Shown in pieces: positions 26,648-34,916 of a stretch of 64,000 nucleotides of DNA. How positions within the stretch are numbered: the first letter of the stretch is position 1; the number at the start of each line of letters is the position of its first letter. A program made the position numbers and the translations under genes. Below the pieces are notes generated by a model that saw only the letters and a program-made list of their open reading frames with translations, was not told the DNA's origin and searched no databases. Source of the DNA: Pseudoxanthomonas sacheonensis (lineage in GTDB: Bacteria; Pseudomonadota; Gammaproteobacteria; Xanthomonadales; Xanthomonadaceae); NCBI RefSeq assembly GCF_010093305.1, contig NZ_PDWS01000011.1:78151-142150 (forward strand). The letters run 5' to 3'.

Positions 26648-27177
26648 ACACGATCCTAGCCGCCTTGGATCGTTGTAGAGCCGAGCTTGCTCGGCTGCTT
26701 CTGTCTTTTGCTCCGATCAGGAGCAGCCGGGCAAGCTCGGCTCTACAAAGCATTGCGATGCTGGCGCTGCTGCTGTTCTCGACTCTCTGTTTCGCCCAGG
26801 TCAGCGACCCGACCCCGCTGCAGTTCCGCGACGCCGCCCAGGAAACGCGTTTCCACCAGCTCACCGCCGAATTGCGCTGCGTGATGTGCCAGAACCAATC
26901 ACTGGCCGATTCCAATGCCCAGATCGCCCATGACCTGCGCCGCGAGGTTCTGGACCTGATGAACCAGGGCAAGTCCGACGCGGAGGTCAAGCGCTTCCTG
27001 GTCGACCGCTACGGCGAATTCGTGCTGTACAAACCCGATGTCGCCGGCAACACCTGGCTGCTGTGGTTCGGCCCGGCGCTGCTGCTGATGGCAGGCGCCG
27101 CCATCGTCTTCCGCATCGTGCGCAAGCGCAGCGCCGCCGCCGGCACGATGGCCGACGACGACAATCAGGAGTGGTGA
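26644..27177 (+). CDS. ccmH: Cytochrome c maturation protein CcmH, with a repeat inserted in its signal region
   Basis: The CcmH core is clear: LRCVMCQNQSLADSNAQIA with the redox CXXC, then the three-helix domain and a C-terminal transmembrane helix (NTWLLWFGPALLLMAGAAIV). The operon-style start is GTG 26644 (177 residues), which overlaps the ccmG stop. A palindromic repeat at 26675-26746 lies within the first 35 codons and stays in frame for 24 codons, adding a non-native segment (RAELARLLLSFAPIRSSRAS) before the signal helix MLALLLFSTLCFAQ. An internal ATG at 26758 (139 residues) would skip it but has only a weak GCATTG-type site in front. Which start is used is undecided. Confidence 0.88.
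   Translation: MNTILAALDRCRAELARLLLSFAPIRSSRASSALQSIAMLALLLFSTLCFAQVSDPTPLQFRDAAQETRFHQLTAELRCVMCQNQSLADSNAQIAHDLRREVLDLMNQGKSDAEVKRFLVDRYGEFVLYKPDVAGNTWLLWFGPALLLMAGAAIVFRIVRKRSAAAGTMADDDNQEW
26675..26746. repeat. Palindromic repeat inside the 5' end of ccmH
   Basis: GTAGAGCCGAGCTTGCTCGG at 26675 and GCAAGCTCGGCTCTAC ending at 26746; same family as 12147-12214 and 47032-47095. The element is 72 bp, a multiple of three, and open in the ccmH frame. Confidence 0.88.
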
Positions 27178-28196
27178 TGGCAACTTTCATCGCACTGGCC
27201 GTGTTGCTGAGCGTGGCGGTGCTGGGCGGCGTGCTGTGGCCGCTGTGGCGCGATTCGCGCACGCTGGTGCTGGGCGGCATTGCGGCGCTGGGCCTGGCGG
27301 CCTTCGCCCTGTACCGCGCGACCGGTACGCCCGCTTCCATCGGGCAAGCCGCCAGCGAAGCACCTATGTCCCTGGATGCGGCCATCGCCGAATTGCGGAC
27401 CGTACTCGAACGCAATCCCAACCAGCCCGAAGGCTGGCAGCTGTTGGGAAAAACGCTTGCCTCGCAAGGCAAGATGGCCGAATCGAGCGAAGCTTTCGCG
27501 CAGGCCGTGAAGCTGCTGCCGGACGATCCGAATCTGCTGGTCGAAGCCGCGCAGGCACGCCTGTACGCGTCGTCCGAGCGCAAGCTCGACAGCCAGGCCA
27601 TCGCCTGGGTAAAGCATGCCCTGACCCAGCAGCCCGGCCACCAGCGCGCGACCTGGCTGCTGGGTATTTCCCAGCGCCAGAACGGACAACCAGCCGCAGC
27701 CGCCAAGACCTGGGAACCGCTGCTTTCCCAGGTGGATCCGTCCACGGCCGCCACTTTGCGCAAGCAGATCGACGCCGCCCGTGCCGAAGCCGGCCTGTCG
27801 CCGTTGCCGGCCGCTACCGAACCCGCTGCCCAGACCGCCGCCGCCAACGCGCTGACGGTGAAGGTCGCGCTCGATCCGGACTTCGCCTCGCGCGTACGCC
27901 TGCGCGGCGACACCACCGTGTTCGTGATCGCGCGCATCCCAGGCGGTCCGCCGATGCCGGTCGCGGTGGAAAAACACAGCCTGCAGGATCTTCCTCTCAG
28001 CCTGACGCTGGACGATGGCGACAGCCCTATGCCCACGCAGAAACTTTCCGCGTTGAAGGAAGTGGAACTGATCGCGCGCCTGTCGGCCAGCGGCGATCCG
28101 ATGCGCCAGGAAGGAGATCTGGAATCCAAGCCGGTGCGCGTGAGCCTGCCGGCCACTGCGCCTGTCGAACTGGTGCTGGGCGGCGCGAACCCGTAA
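27177..28196 (+). CDS. ccmI: Cytochrome c maturation apocytochrome chaperone CcmI (TPR)
   Basis: 339 residues from the ATG at 27177, overlapping the ccmH TGA by one base (TGATG). Two transmembrane helices at the N-terminus (about residues 3-21 and 28-45), then TPR repeats (about residues 60-200; NPNQPEGWQLLGKTLASQGK, then VKLLPDDPNLLVEAAQA) and a C-terminal beta domain (TVKVALDPDFASRVRLRGDT ... DGDSPMPTQKLS), the full CcmI/CycH design. It presents apocytochrome c to CcmF/H. Last gene of the operon. Confidence 0.9.
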   Translation: MATFIALAVLLSVAVLGGVLWPLWRDSRTLVLGGIAALGLAAFALYRATGTPASIGQAASEAPMSLDAAIAELRTVLERNPNQPEGWQLLGKTLASQGKMAESSEAFAQAVKLLPDDPNLLVEAAQARLYASSERKLDSQAIAWVKHALTQQPGHQRATWLLGISQRQNGQPAAAAKTWEPLLSQVDPSTAATLRKQIDAARAEAGLSPLPAATEPAAQTAAANALTVKVALDPDFASRVRLRGDTTVFVIARIPGGPPMPVAVEKHSLQDLPLSLTLDDGDSPMPTQKLSALKEVELIARLSASGDPMRQEGDLESKPVRVSLPATAPVELVLGGANP

Positions 28197-28225
28197 CTCC
28201 GCCGGAGCAGCGCGAAATTGCTTTT

Positions 28226-28360
28226 CCTTCTCCCATCGGGAGAAGGTGCCCGAAGGGCAGATGAGGGAGTGGGCTTTCAGGTTGAGGGACAGTTTCCGTG
28301 GGCCGGACTTCTGCTTCTCTCATCCGTCGCTTCGCGCCACCTTCTCCCGGTGGGAGAAGG
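28226..28360. repeat. Intergenic palindromic repeat, CCTTCTCCC...GGGAGAAGG family
   Basis: CCTTCTCCCATCGGGAGAAGG hairpin at 28226-28246 followed by GTGCCCGAAGGGCAGATGAGGG, and a closing CTCATCCGTCGC...CACCTTCTCCCGGTGGGAGAAGG. Located between ccmI and ohrR. Confidence 0.8.
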
Positions 28361-28411
28361 GAAAAACGCACCGCCTCCACTGCCGTTCGTCGGTGCGATG
28401 TAATAAGTAGC

Positions 28412-28440
28412 TTGCAATTACATAGCGCGCTATTTATATT
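28412..28440 (+). promoter_or_regulatory. ohrR promoter with OhrR operator; transcript possibly leaderless
   Basis: A -35-like TTGCAA (28412-28417) and -10-like TATATT (28435-28440) are spaced by 17 bp. The palindrome ATAGCGCGCTAT (28422-28433), embedded in ACATAGCGCGCTATTTA, fills the spacer and recurs upstream of ohr. The ohrR ATG at 28447 begins 7 bp after the -10, so the start codon would be at or near +1 with no ribosome site. Confidence 0.65.
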
Positions 28441-28446
28441 GGCGAC

Positions 28447-28929
28447 ATGGCAACCAAGACCCCCACCCGCTCCCCAAAAGCCAGCGCCGACGCGCTGCTG
28501 AAGCTGGACAACCAGTTGTGCTTCACCCTGTATTCGGCCTCGCTGGCCATGAACAAGGTGTACCGCAAGCTGCTGGCCCCGCTGGGCCTGACCTATCCGC
28601 AGTACCTGGTCATGCTGGTGCTGTGGGAACGCGATGAGTTGACGGTGTCGGAGATCGGCGAGCGCCTGTTCCTGGACTCGGCCACGTTGACCCCTTTGCT
28701 CAAGCGTCTGGAAGTCTCCGGCCTGCTCACCCGTACCCGCTCCGCCGACGACGAACGCCAGGTGGTGATCGCACTCAGCCGCAGCGGCAAAGCGCTCAAG
28801 ACCCGGGCGGCAGAGGTTCCGGAAGGCGTGTTCTGCGCAGCCGCGCTTGGCGTCGACCAGCTTGGACAGATCAAGTCGCGCCTCGAATCGCTGCGCGGCA
28901 ACCTGATCGCGAACACGCAGACCGACTGA
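28447..28929 (+). CDS. ohrR: Organic hydroperoxide sensing MarR-type repressor OhrR
   Basis: 160 residues, MarR winged-helix fold. The peroxide-sensing Cys25 lies in [18 protein letters not shown], the OhrR signature, and a second Cys130 sits 105 residues later, the same spacing as the Cys22/Cys127 pair reported for Xanthomonas OhrR, so it is a two-cysteine type sensor. Wing and recognition helix: [20 protein letters not shown]. Oxidation would release it from the palindromes at 28422 and 28966 to de-repress ohrR and ohr. Confidence 0.93.
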   Translation: MATKTPTRSPKASADALLKLDNQLCFTLYSASLAMNKVYRKLLAPLGLTYPQYLVMLVLWERDELTVSEIGERLFLDSATLTPLLKRLEVSGLLTRTRSADDERQVVIALSRSGKALKTRAAEVPEGVFCAAALGVDQLGQIKSRLESLRGNLIANTQTD

Positions 28930-28952
28930 TACGGACAACCCAATGAAACCTC

Positions 28953-28980
28953 TTCCGATAAATATATAGCGCGCTATTTA
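28953..28980 (+). promoter_or_regulatory. ohr promoter with OhrR operator
   Basis: ATAGCGCGCTAT at 28966-28977 in the context ATATATAGCGCGCTATTTA matches the site before ohrR over 15 bp (ATAGCGCGCTATTTA). A -35-like TTCCGA at 28953 and -10-like TATTTA at 28975 bracket it. The ohr ATG is 73 bp downstream with AGGAG at 29041-29045. Confidence 0.65.
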
Positions 28981-29052
28981 ATAGTGCAAAATACAAACCA
29001 GTAGCGGCCGCCGGTCCTTTCCAAGCCGCCCCTCACCACTCAGGAGTTATCC

Positions 29053-29478
29053 ATGTCCATCGAAAAAGTCCTCTACCGCGCCACCGCTACCGCCACCGGC
29101 GGCCGTGACGGCCGTGCCGTCTCCTCCGACAACGTGCTGGACGTCAAACTGACCACCCCGCGCGAACTGGGCGGCGCTGGCGGCGACGGTACCAACCCCG
29201 AGCAACTGTTCGCCGCCGGTTATTCGGCCTGCTTCATCGGCGCGCTCAAATTCGTCGCCGGCCGCGAGAAAATCGCCCTGCCCGCCGATACTTCCATCGA
29301 AGGCAATGTCGGCATCGGCCAGATTCCCAATGGCTTCGGCATCGAAGTCGAGCTGAAGATCTCGCTGCCCGGCCTGCCGCGCGAACAGGCCGAATCCCTG
29401 GTGCAGATGGCCCACGCAGTGTGCCCGTACTCGAACGCCACCCGCGGCAACATAGATGTGACGCTGACGCTGGTGTGA
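29053..29478 (+). CDS. ohr: Organic hydroperoxide resistance protein Ohr
   Basis: 141 residues, OsmC/Ohr fold. The catalytic pair is present: Cys60 in [13 protein letters not shown] and Cys124 in [11 protein letters not shown], with Arg20 (GGRDGRA) and Glu50 (NPEQLF) of the active site. Reduces organic and fatty-acid hydroperoxides using lipoylated proteins as electron donor in characterised homologues. Controlled by the OhrR site just upstream. Confidence 0.95.
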   Translation: MSIEKVLYRATATATGGRDGRAVSSDNVLDVKLTTPRELGGAGGDGTNPEQLFAAGYSACFIGALKFVAGREKIALPADTSIEGNVGIGQIPNGFGIEVELKISLPGLPREQAESLVQMAHAVCPYSNATRGNIDVTLTLV

Positions 29479-29502
29479 TCCCGCACAGCGCCGTTGCGCA
29501 CG

Positions 29503-29534
29503 GCGCGCCACCCGGCTCGAACCGGGTGGCGCGC
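29503..29534 (+). terminator. Perfect hairpin between ohr and the O-succinyltransferase gene
   Basis: GCGCGCCACCCGG, loop CTCGAA, CCGGGTGGCGCGC: a 13-bp perfect stem 25 bp after the ohr stop and 15 bp before the next ATG. It lacks a T run, so it may be a processing/attenuation stem and not a classic terminator. No SAM-riboswitch core is visible. Confidence 0.5.
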
Positions 29535-29549
29535 TGCTAAACTGATTCG

Positions 29550-30662
29550 ATGACCGAATTCATTCCGCCGGGCACCCGCTTCCACCCCCTGCCCTCGCCT
29601 TTCCCCATGAAGCGCGGCGGCGAACTGCGCGGCGCACGCGTTGCCTACGAAACCTGGGGCGTACTGAACGCAGCACGCGACAACGCCGTGCTGATCGTCA
29701 CCGGCTTGTCGCCCGATGCCCACGCCGCCAGCAATGCGGGCAATCCCGAAGCCGGCTGGTGGGAACCGATGGTCGGACCAGGCAAACCCATCGATACCGG
29801 CTGCTGGTTCGTGGTGTGCGTGAATTCGCTGGGCAGCTGCAAGGGTTCCACCGGTCCGGCTTCGGTCGATCCGGCCACCGGCCGCCTGTACCGTCTGGAT
29901 TTTCCCGAATTATCGATAGAAGACGGCGCCGATGCCGCGCGCGAAGTGGTGCAAGGCCTGGGCATCGAACGACTGGCCTGCGTGATCGGCAATTCCATGG
30001 GCGGCATGACCGCACTGGCGTTCCTGTTGCGCCATCCCGGCCTGGCGCGCACCCACATCAATATTTCCGGCAGCGCGCAGGCGCTCCCGTTCTCCATCGC
30101 CATCCGTTCGCTGCAGCGCGAGGCGATCCGTCTGGACCCCAAGTGGAACAACGGCAACTACGACGACGCCTCCTATCCCGAATCTGGCATGCGCATGGCG
30201 CGCAAACTGGGCGTCATCACCTACCGTTCGGCGCTGGAATGGGATGGCCGCTTCGGCCGGGTACGGCTGGAATCCGACCGTCCCGACGAAGAGCCCTTCG
30301 GCCTGGAATTCCAGGTGGAGAGCTACCTGGAAGGCCATGCGCGCCGCTTCGTGCGCCGCTTCGATCCCAACTGCTATCTCTACCTCAGCCGTTCGATGGA
30401 CTGGTTCGATCTGGCCGAAGTCGCCGGTGGCGACGTGCTGCAGGGACTGGCGCGGATCAAGGTGGAAAAAGCGCTGGCCATCGGCGCGACCACGGACATC
30501 CTGTTCCCCCTGCAACAACAGCAGCAGATCGCAGAAGGCTTGCGCCTGGGCGGGGCCGATACGCAGTTCCAGCCGCTGGAATCGCCGCAGGGGCATGACG
30601 CGTTCCTGGTGGATATCGAGCGCTTCGGGCCGGCCGTACAAGGGTTTCTGGACTCCCTGTAG
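29550..30662 (+). CDS. metX: MetX-family serine O-succinyltransferase (cysteine biosynthesis)
   Basis: 370 residues, alpha/beta-hydrolase fold. Nucleophile elbow GNSMGGM with Ser149; the acid and histidine lie in GATTDILFP and [10 protein letters not shown] near the end. The oxyanion segment reads [14 protein letters not shown], the form I recall from the Xanthomonas campestris protein reassigned from homoserine O-acetyltransferase to serine O-succinyltransferase. If so, it makes O-succinylserine for cysteine synthesis. Naming as serine versus homoserine enzyme depends on that remembered similarity. Confidence 0.85.
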   Translation: MTEFIPPGTRFHPLPSPFPMKRGGELRGARVAYETWGVLNAARDNAVLIVTGLSPDAHAASNAGNPEAGWWEPMVGPGKPIDTGCWFVVCVNSLGSCKGSTGPASVDPATGRLYRLDFPELSIEDGADAAREVVQGLGIERLACVIGNSMGGMTALAFLLRHPGLARTHINISGSAQALPFSIAIRSLQREAIRLDPKWNNGNYDDASYPESGMRMARKLGVITYRSALEWDGRFGRVRLESDRPDEEPFGLEFQVESYLEGHARRFVRRFDPNCYLYLSRSMDWFDLAEVAGGDVLQGLARIKVEKALAIGATTDILFPLQQQQQIAEGLRLGGADTQFQPLESPQGHDAFLVDIERFGPAVQGFLDSL

Positions 30663-30738
30663 CCCAAAACAAGTGGGAGCGGCCTCCGGCGGACTGTAAC
30701 GGCTAAAATGGCCGCACACCTTCCGCCGGATCCGCGCC

Positions 30739-31326
30739 ATGACCCTCGACTTCCCCGGCCACGACAAACTGATCGCCTCGCTGGACGCGGCCGTCGTTCT
30801 GGGCGACGACCGCGCCATCACCGACGCCCTGCGCAAGACCCTGTGCGAAATGATCTGCGACCAGGACGTGGCCCTACCCGAATGCGTGCTGGAGCCCATC
30901 GCCGACCACTACGCGCGCCGCGAGCTCTACACCAGCCCCGAACACGGCTACAGCGTGGTGGCGATGACCTGGGGGCCCGGCCAGGGCACCAAGATCCACG
31001 ACCATTCCGGCATGTGGTGCGTGGAAGGCGTCTGGAAGGGCCGGCTGGAAATCACCCAGTACGAACTGGCCGAGCGCGACGACGACCGCTACCGCTTCGT
31101 CGCAGCCGGCACCATCGAGGCCGGCACCGGCTCGGCCGGCAGCCTGATTCCGCCGCACGAGTACCACACCATCCGCAACCCCAGCGACAAGGCCATCGCC
31201 GTGTCGCTGCATGTCTACCAGCGCACCATGGTCCGCTGCGGGGTGTTCACGCCGACCGGCGACGACGCCGAATGGCAGAGCCGTGGCGAGCGCCTGCTGG
31301 GCACCGACCAGATCGTGCCGAGCTGA
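30739..31326 (+). CDS. Cysteine dioxygenase family protein
   Basis: 195 residues, cupin fold. The iron triad appears as IHDHSGMW (His87, His89) and PPHEYHTI (His140 or His143). Cys94 follows the first motif, near the position of the Cys-Tyr crosslink in mammalian enzymes, but whether a crosslink forms is unknown. The family oxidises cysteine (or 3-mercaptopropionate) to the sulphinate. It follows the putative serine O-succinyltransferase by 76 bp on the same strand, so synthesis and breakdown of cysteine are encoded side by side. Confidence 0.82.
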   Translation: MTLDFPGHDKLIASLDAAVVLGDDRAITDALRKTLCEMICDQDVALPECVLEPIADHYARRELYTSPEHGYSVVAMTWGPGQGTKIHDHSGMWCVEGVWKGRLEITQYELAERDDDRYRFVAAGTIEAGTGSAGSLIPPHEYHTIRNPSDKAIAVSLHVYQRTMVRCGVFTPTGDDAEWQSRGERLLGTDQIVPS

Positions 31327-31460
31327 TCGCCGGGCTGCATTGCAGCGGCTCTCGCTGAAATAGATCGTCGTCATCCCAGCAATTACGCTTTTGCCGCTCG
31401 GCGCCAATCCAATCTATCCAAACAGGCTACGGGCTCGCCGATCCGGCAAACCCGCAAGTC

Positions 31461-32909
31461 TCAGTGCCCTCCATCCGCGCTTATCTTGTCCAGGTCGATG
31501 CCCTGCGAGCGCAGGATGCCCACCGTGCGCAGCGCATAGAAAGCCAGGTAGGCGAAGCAGACCACGCCGACGATATAGCTCATCTGCATGCCGATCTTGT
31601 CCGCTGCCAGGCCCTGGAGCACGCTGATGACGCCGCCGCCCATGATCATCATGATCAGCAGGCTGCTGCCCTGGTTGGTGTGCTTGCCCAGTCCGGTGAT
31701 CGACAGCGCGAAGATGCAGGGCCACATGGTGCTGCAGAACAGGCCGACGCTGATGAAGGCCACCGCGCTGGTCTTGCCGGTGGTGAACATGCCGATCAGC
31801 AACGCGGCGATGCCGCAGACCGCGAAATACAGCAGCATGCGCGCCGGGCTTCCACGGCTGGCCAGCGTGGCCAGGATCATCAAGGCGATGACGAATACAT
31901 AGCCCAGGAACTGCGACACTTCGTGCCTGGCTATCGCATTGACCGCCAGGAACACGCCGAAGGCCAGGAACGGCAGGATCAGGGTCAGCAGGCGCTTGGC
32001 GCCAGCGCCGACATTGAAGGCTCCGGCGGCGCCGGTCCAGCGGCCGATCATCAGGCTGGCCCAGTACAGCGACACATAAGGCGCCACCGAGGAAGTGGAG
32101 ATGCCCAGGCTTTCCTGCAGGTAGGCCGGCAGGTTGGCCACGGTGGAAACCTCCACGCCCACGTACACGAAGATCGCCAGCATGCCCAGCACCAGCTGCG
32201 GGTAGCCGAATGCCGAGGATTTATGCAGCAGCTTGCTGTTGTCCTGGGCTTCGGACTCGGTGACCTGGTCCAGGTCGATGCGGTCCGGCACCGAGGAGAA
32301 CTTCAGGAACACGGCGACCAGGATGAACGCGATACCCAGCACCAGGTAAGGCGTCTTCACGCTTTCGATGCTGGCTTCGGTACCGCCGGCGGCGACGCTG
32401 CCGAAGATCGCCACACTGACCAGCAGCGGCCCGATGGTGGTGCCGAAGTTGTTGACGCCACCGGCCATGGTCAGCCGCTGCGAACCGGTGTGCGGGTCGC
32501 CCATGACGATCGCCAACGGATTGGCCGCGATCTGCTGCAGCGAGAAACCCAATCCCACGATGAACAGGCCAGACAACATCAGGTTGAACGAACCCAGATT
32601 GGCGGCAGGGTAGAAGAGCAAAGTGCCGATGGCGGAGATCACCAGTCCAAGCGCAATGCCGTTCTTGTAGCCGATGCGGTTCAGCACATCCATACCGATG
32701 AGCTTGGACACGAAGAAATAGATCAGAGAACCGACGGTATAGGCAACATAGAAAGCGAAGGAAACGTACTGGCTTTGGGCATGACTGAGATGGAATGCTG
32801 TCTTGAATACCGGGATCAGGATGTCGTTGCTGGCTGCAACGAATCCCCAGAAGAAAAATACCGTGATGAGTACGCCGAACTGCGACCAGCGGGTCTGTTG
32901 TGTGGCCAT
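31461..32909 (-). CDS. Sugar MFS transporter of the FHS (FucP/GluP) family
   Basis: 482 residues from the ATG at 32909 (MATQQTRWSQFGVLITVFFF); the frame continues upstream without similarity. Twelve predicted helices. FHS features: FFFWGFVAASNDILIPVFK in helix 1, an NPLAIVMGDP loop preceded by GFSLQQIAA in helix 4, RLTMAGGVNNFGTTIGPLL in helix 5, and the late FCSTMWPCIFALSITGLGKH. These carry fucose, galactose, glucose or N-acetylglucosamine by H+/Na+ symport; the substrate is not determinable, and no sugar catabolic genes adjoin. Confidence 0.88.
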   Translation of the reverse strand: MATQQTRWSQFGVLITVFFFWGFVAASNDILIPVFKTAFHLSHAQSQYVSFAFYVAYTVGSLIYFFVSKLIGMDVLNRIGYKNGIALGLVISAIGTLLFYPAANLGSFNLMLSGLFIVGLGFSLQQIAANPLAIVMGDPHTGSQRLTMAGGVNNFGTTIGPLLVSVAIFGSVAAGGTEASIESVKTPYLVLGIAFILVAVFLKFSSVPDRIDLDQVTESEAQDNSKLLHKSSAFGYPQLVLGMLAIFVYVGVEVSTVANLPAYLQESLGISTSSVAPYVSLYWASLMIGRWTGAAGAFNVGAGAKRLLTLILPFLAFGVFLAVNAIARHEVSQFLGYVFVIALMILATLASRGSPARMLLYFAVCGIAALLIGMFTTGKTSAVAFISVGLFCSTMWPCIFALSITGLGKHTNQGSSLLIMMIMGGGVISVLQGLAADKIGMQMSYIVGVVCFAYLAFYALRTVGILRSQGIDLDKISADGGH

Positions 32910-33159
32910 ATTGTTGTTGTCTTCCCGGAAGGTTTGTAATGTCGGTCGGAGACGGCGTGAGAAACCCAGCGCAATGCAGCGCACCCGGCCGTGGCCCGAC
33001 GCGCAATACTAGGCGATGTTGGAGTTCCGTTGCCGGCCGCCATGCAAGGCGCTGGCTGACAGCGCTGTCAAGATACCCAATACTCCCTGGAATGCATCCC
33101 GCGGTGCAGCATCCCGGCCTATCCGGACCCGCCCTTCCCACCCGACAACGCCGCCGCCA

Positions 33160-33189
33160 TTGGGCAATCGCCGCGCACTCCGCTATACT
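33160..33189 (+). promoter_or_regulatory. Candidate promoter of tRNA-Leu
   Basis: TTGGGC (33160-33165) and TATACT (33184-33189) separated by 18 bp, ending 10 bp before the mature tRNA 5' end; a GC-rich discriminator CGCGGCCGC follows, typical of stringently controlled stable-RNA promoters. Confidence 0.6.
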
Positions 33190-33199
33190 TCGCGGCCGC

Positions 33200-33285
33200 G
33201 CCGAAGTGGCGGAATGGTAGACGCAGCGGACTCAAAATCCGCCGCCCTTAAAAGCGTGTGGGTTCGAGTCCCACCTTCGGCACCA
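33200..33285 (+). tRNA. tRNA-Leu (anticodon CAA)
   Basis: 86 nt with encoded CCA. Acceptor arms GCCGAAG / CTTCGGC pair fully; the anticodon stem GCGGA / TCCGC encloses the loop CTCAAAA, giving anticodon CAA (reads UUG). A long variable arm (CGCCCTTAAAAGCG) identifies a class II tRNA, and the T arm is GTGGGTTCGAGTCCCAC. Confidence 0.96.
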
Positions 33286-33320
33286 AAAAAGGCTTAGCCG
33301 CGAGGCTGGGCCTTTTGTTT
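33285..33320 (+). terminator. Terminator of tRNA-Leu
   Basis: AAAAAAGGCTTAGCC, loop GCGA, GGCTGGGCCTTTTGTTT: a stem with one G-T wobble region and a T-rich tail, directly after the CCA end. Confidence 0.75.
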
Positions 33321-34154
33321 GAAGAGCCCGGCCGGATTTTTTTGCAACACGTAGGGGCGGAGCCTGTTTCCCTCTCAGCCTATTCAGAGATCCCCGATGT
33401 CGAAGGGGCGTTATTCGCGATAGCGGGCGATGCTGGCCCCTTTGTTTTTCGGGCTTCTGACCTGGCGTATAGATGTCTCTTTGACCGGCCCACTTCTGCA
33501 GGCATTCCTGGAATGGGGGTTTCCCCGCATCGCCTGTCTAGCCCTTTGCTGAAGACCTGCCATCCCGAGTGCAGCGAGGGATCCGCTTTGCTGATGGTAG
33601 AAACAGCTCCCTCGCTGCGCTCGGGATGACAACGACGAGGGGACCGACTCATTCAAAAAAAGCGTCGAAAAAAAACGACGCCAGAGTCACTTAGTCGGCA
33701 AGCGACTCGGACAGAGTTTTCTGCAATGACGATGAAATTTTCAGCCCTGAACAATTACGTCCGCACTGTTGAAGGCGAGGCGGCAACCGCATAGCGGCAT
33801 GCGAAAATAAATTCGGCTCTCGCCTGCGCCTCATGGCTTCGAAAAATTCATCTTCTACGTCGTCTCGCATGAGCGAACAGCATCAAAGACCAGCCTCGCG
33901 CGAAAAAGAGAATCGACTGTAATTCGCGCTTTCAAAACAGGGAAACGAGCGCTGTCGAATCACAGTATCCGCTCCTTCTTTTCAGGCCTGCCTCACCGAC
34001 AACAGAAAACGTTTTCAGTGCCGGATGGCGTTAGCGCTATCCAGAAAAACGCCAATTCCGTTCATTCTGTAAGTGATGGCACGTATGCGCCACCCTCCTT
34101 TATCTTTGCTAGATTGAGCTCGCGGCAACCAGCCACGACGAAAACGCATAGCCA
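33321..34154. other. 870-bp region after tRNA-Leu without a convincing gene
   Basis: Contains a palindromic repeat at 33561-33628, a small hairpin GCGTCG-A8-CGACGC at about 33662, and AT-richer, low-complexity sequence from 33650 to 34100. Reading frames of 80-120 codons at 33258-33656 are repeat-derived. No integrase, att direct repeat of the tRNA 3' end or other mobile gene is visible, although a tRNA-flanking gap is a typical spot for decayed insertions. Confidence 0.5.
33561..33628. repeat. Palindromic repeat, CATCCCGAG(T/C)GCAGCGAGGGA family
   Basis: CATCCCGAGTGCAGCGAGGG at 33561 and its inverse CCCTCGCTGCGCTCGGGATG ending at 33628 (one mismatch), with a spacer of about 26 bp. Only copy of this family in the window. 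Confidence 0.8.
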
Positions 34155-34838
34155 TTGAACGCATCCTCCGACAGCTCCAACCAAGGCAAAGCCGACAGCA
34201 TCGGCTCGTTCCGTACCCGCTTACCCGTGGATCTCTGCAAGCGCGGCGAATTGCGCGTGGAGCGATTCCTGGACGCAGCCACCGAGGTGTTCACTGAAAA
34301 CGGTTACCAGCATGCGCGCCTCAGCGAAATAGTCGCTCGGGCGGGCGGTTCGCTAGCCACCCTGTACCGAGTGTTCGGCGACAAGGAAGGGCTGGCGCAC
34401 GCCATCATCCAGCGCAGGCTGGAGGATTTGAGCGCACGCTTGGAGGATCTGAACCTGTCCGGCCTACCCCCCGAGCAAGCTTTGCGTCAGGCGGCCGAAC
34501 GTATCGCCGAGGGCATGGCCACCGCCGAATCGGTAGTGATACACCGTATCGTCATCGGCGAAGGCCAGTCCTTCCCGGACATGCGCGACTGGTTCTTCGA
34601 TCACGCCGTGGCCGCGGTACGGAGCAGCCTGAGTGAATACTTCGAGCAGGAAGTCGCCGCCGGACGCCTGCAACTGGCATCGCCCACCATGGCCTCCAGC
34701 CAGTTCTTCATGATGCTGTTCGGCGACCTGGTGATCCGCGTTTCCAGCGGCAACCTGAAGCAGCCGGATCCCCAGGAACTGCGGGCCTACGCGCAGGCGG
34801 CGGTCGATCTGTTCCTGCATGGCGCCCTGCCTCGCTGA
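34155..34838 (+). CDS. TetR/AcrR family transcriptional regulator
   Basis: 227 residues if read from TTG 34155; no ATG occurs before the DNA-binding domain, so TTG (or a later GTG/TTG codon) must start it. The HTH is standard: RFLDAATEVFTENGYQHARL then IVARAGGSLATLYRVFGDKE (residues about 38-82). The C-terminal ligand domain resembles AefR-type (MRDWFFDHAVAAVRSSLSEY). The AT-rich stretch before it is a likely promoter. Target genes unknown; no efflux pump is adjacent. Confidence 0.88.
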   Translation: MNASSDSSNQGKADSIGSFRTRLPVDLCKRGELRVERFLDAATEVFTENGYQHARLSEIVARAGGSLATLYRVFGDKEGLAHAIIQRRLEDLSARLEDLNLSGLPPEQALRQAAERIAEGMATAESVVIHRIVIGEGQSFPDMRDWFFDHAVAAVRSSLSEYFEQEVAAGRLQLASPTMASSQFFMMLFGDLVIRVSSGNLKQPDPQELRAYAQAAVDLFLHGALPR

Positions 34839-34916
34839 CCGGTCCTTTGCGCCACGGCGCCACTCGCGCGACCCGAATCCGGATCACCTGCAGCGCACCC
34901 GCAACACCCATACGAC

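Noticed and set aside
29479..29549. SAM-type riboswitch before the MetX-family gene
   Set aside because: The 71-bp space holds a single perfect hairpin and no conserved multi-helix core; a riboswitch would need more sequence.
33258..33656. Open frames of 80-123 codons on both strands next to tRNA-Leu
   Set aside because: They include the tRNA 3' end and a palindromic repeat; no ribosome site or domain.
33732..33794. 20-codon open frame MKFSALNNYVRTVEGEAATA in the gap after tRNA-Leu
   Set aside because: No ribosome site and no neighbouring modification or export genes that would support a peptide.
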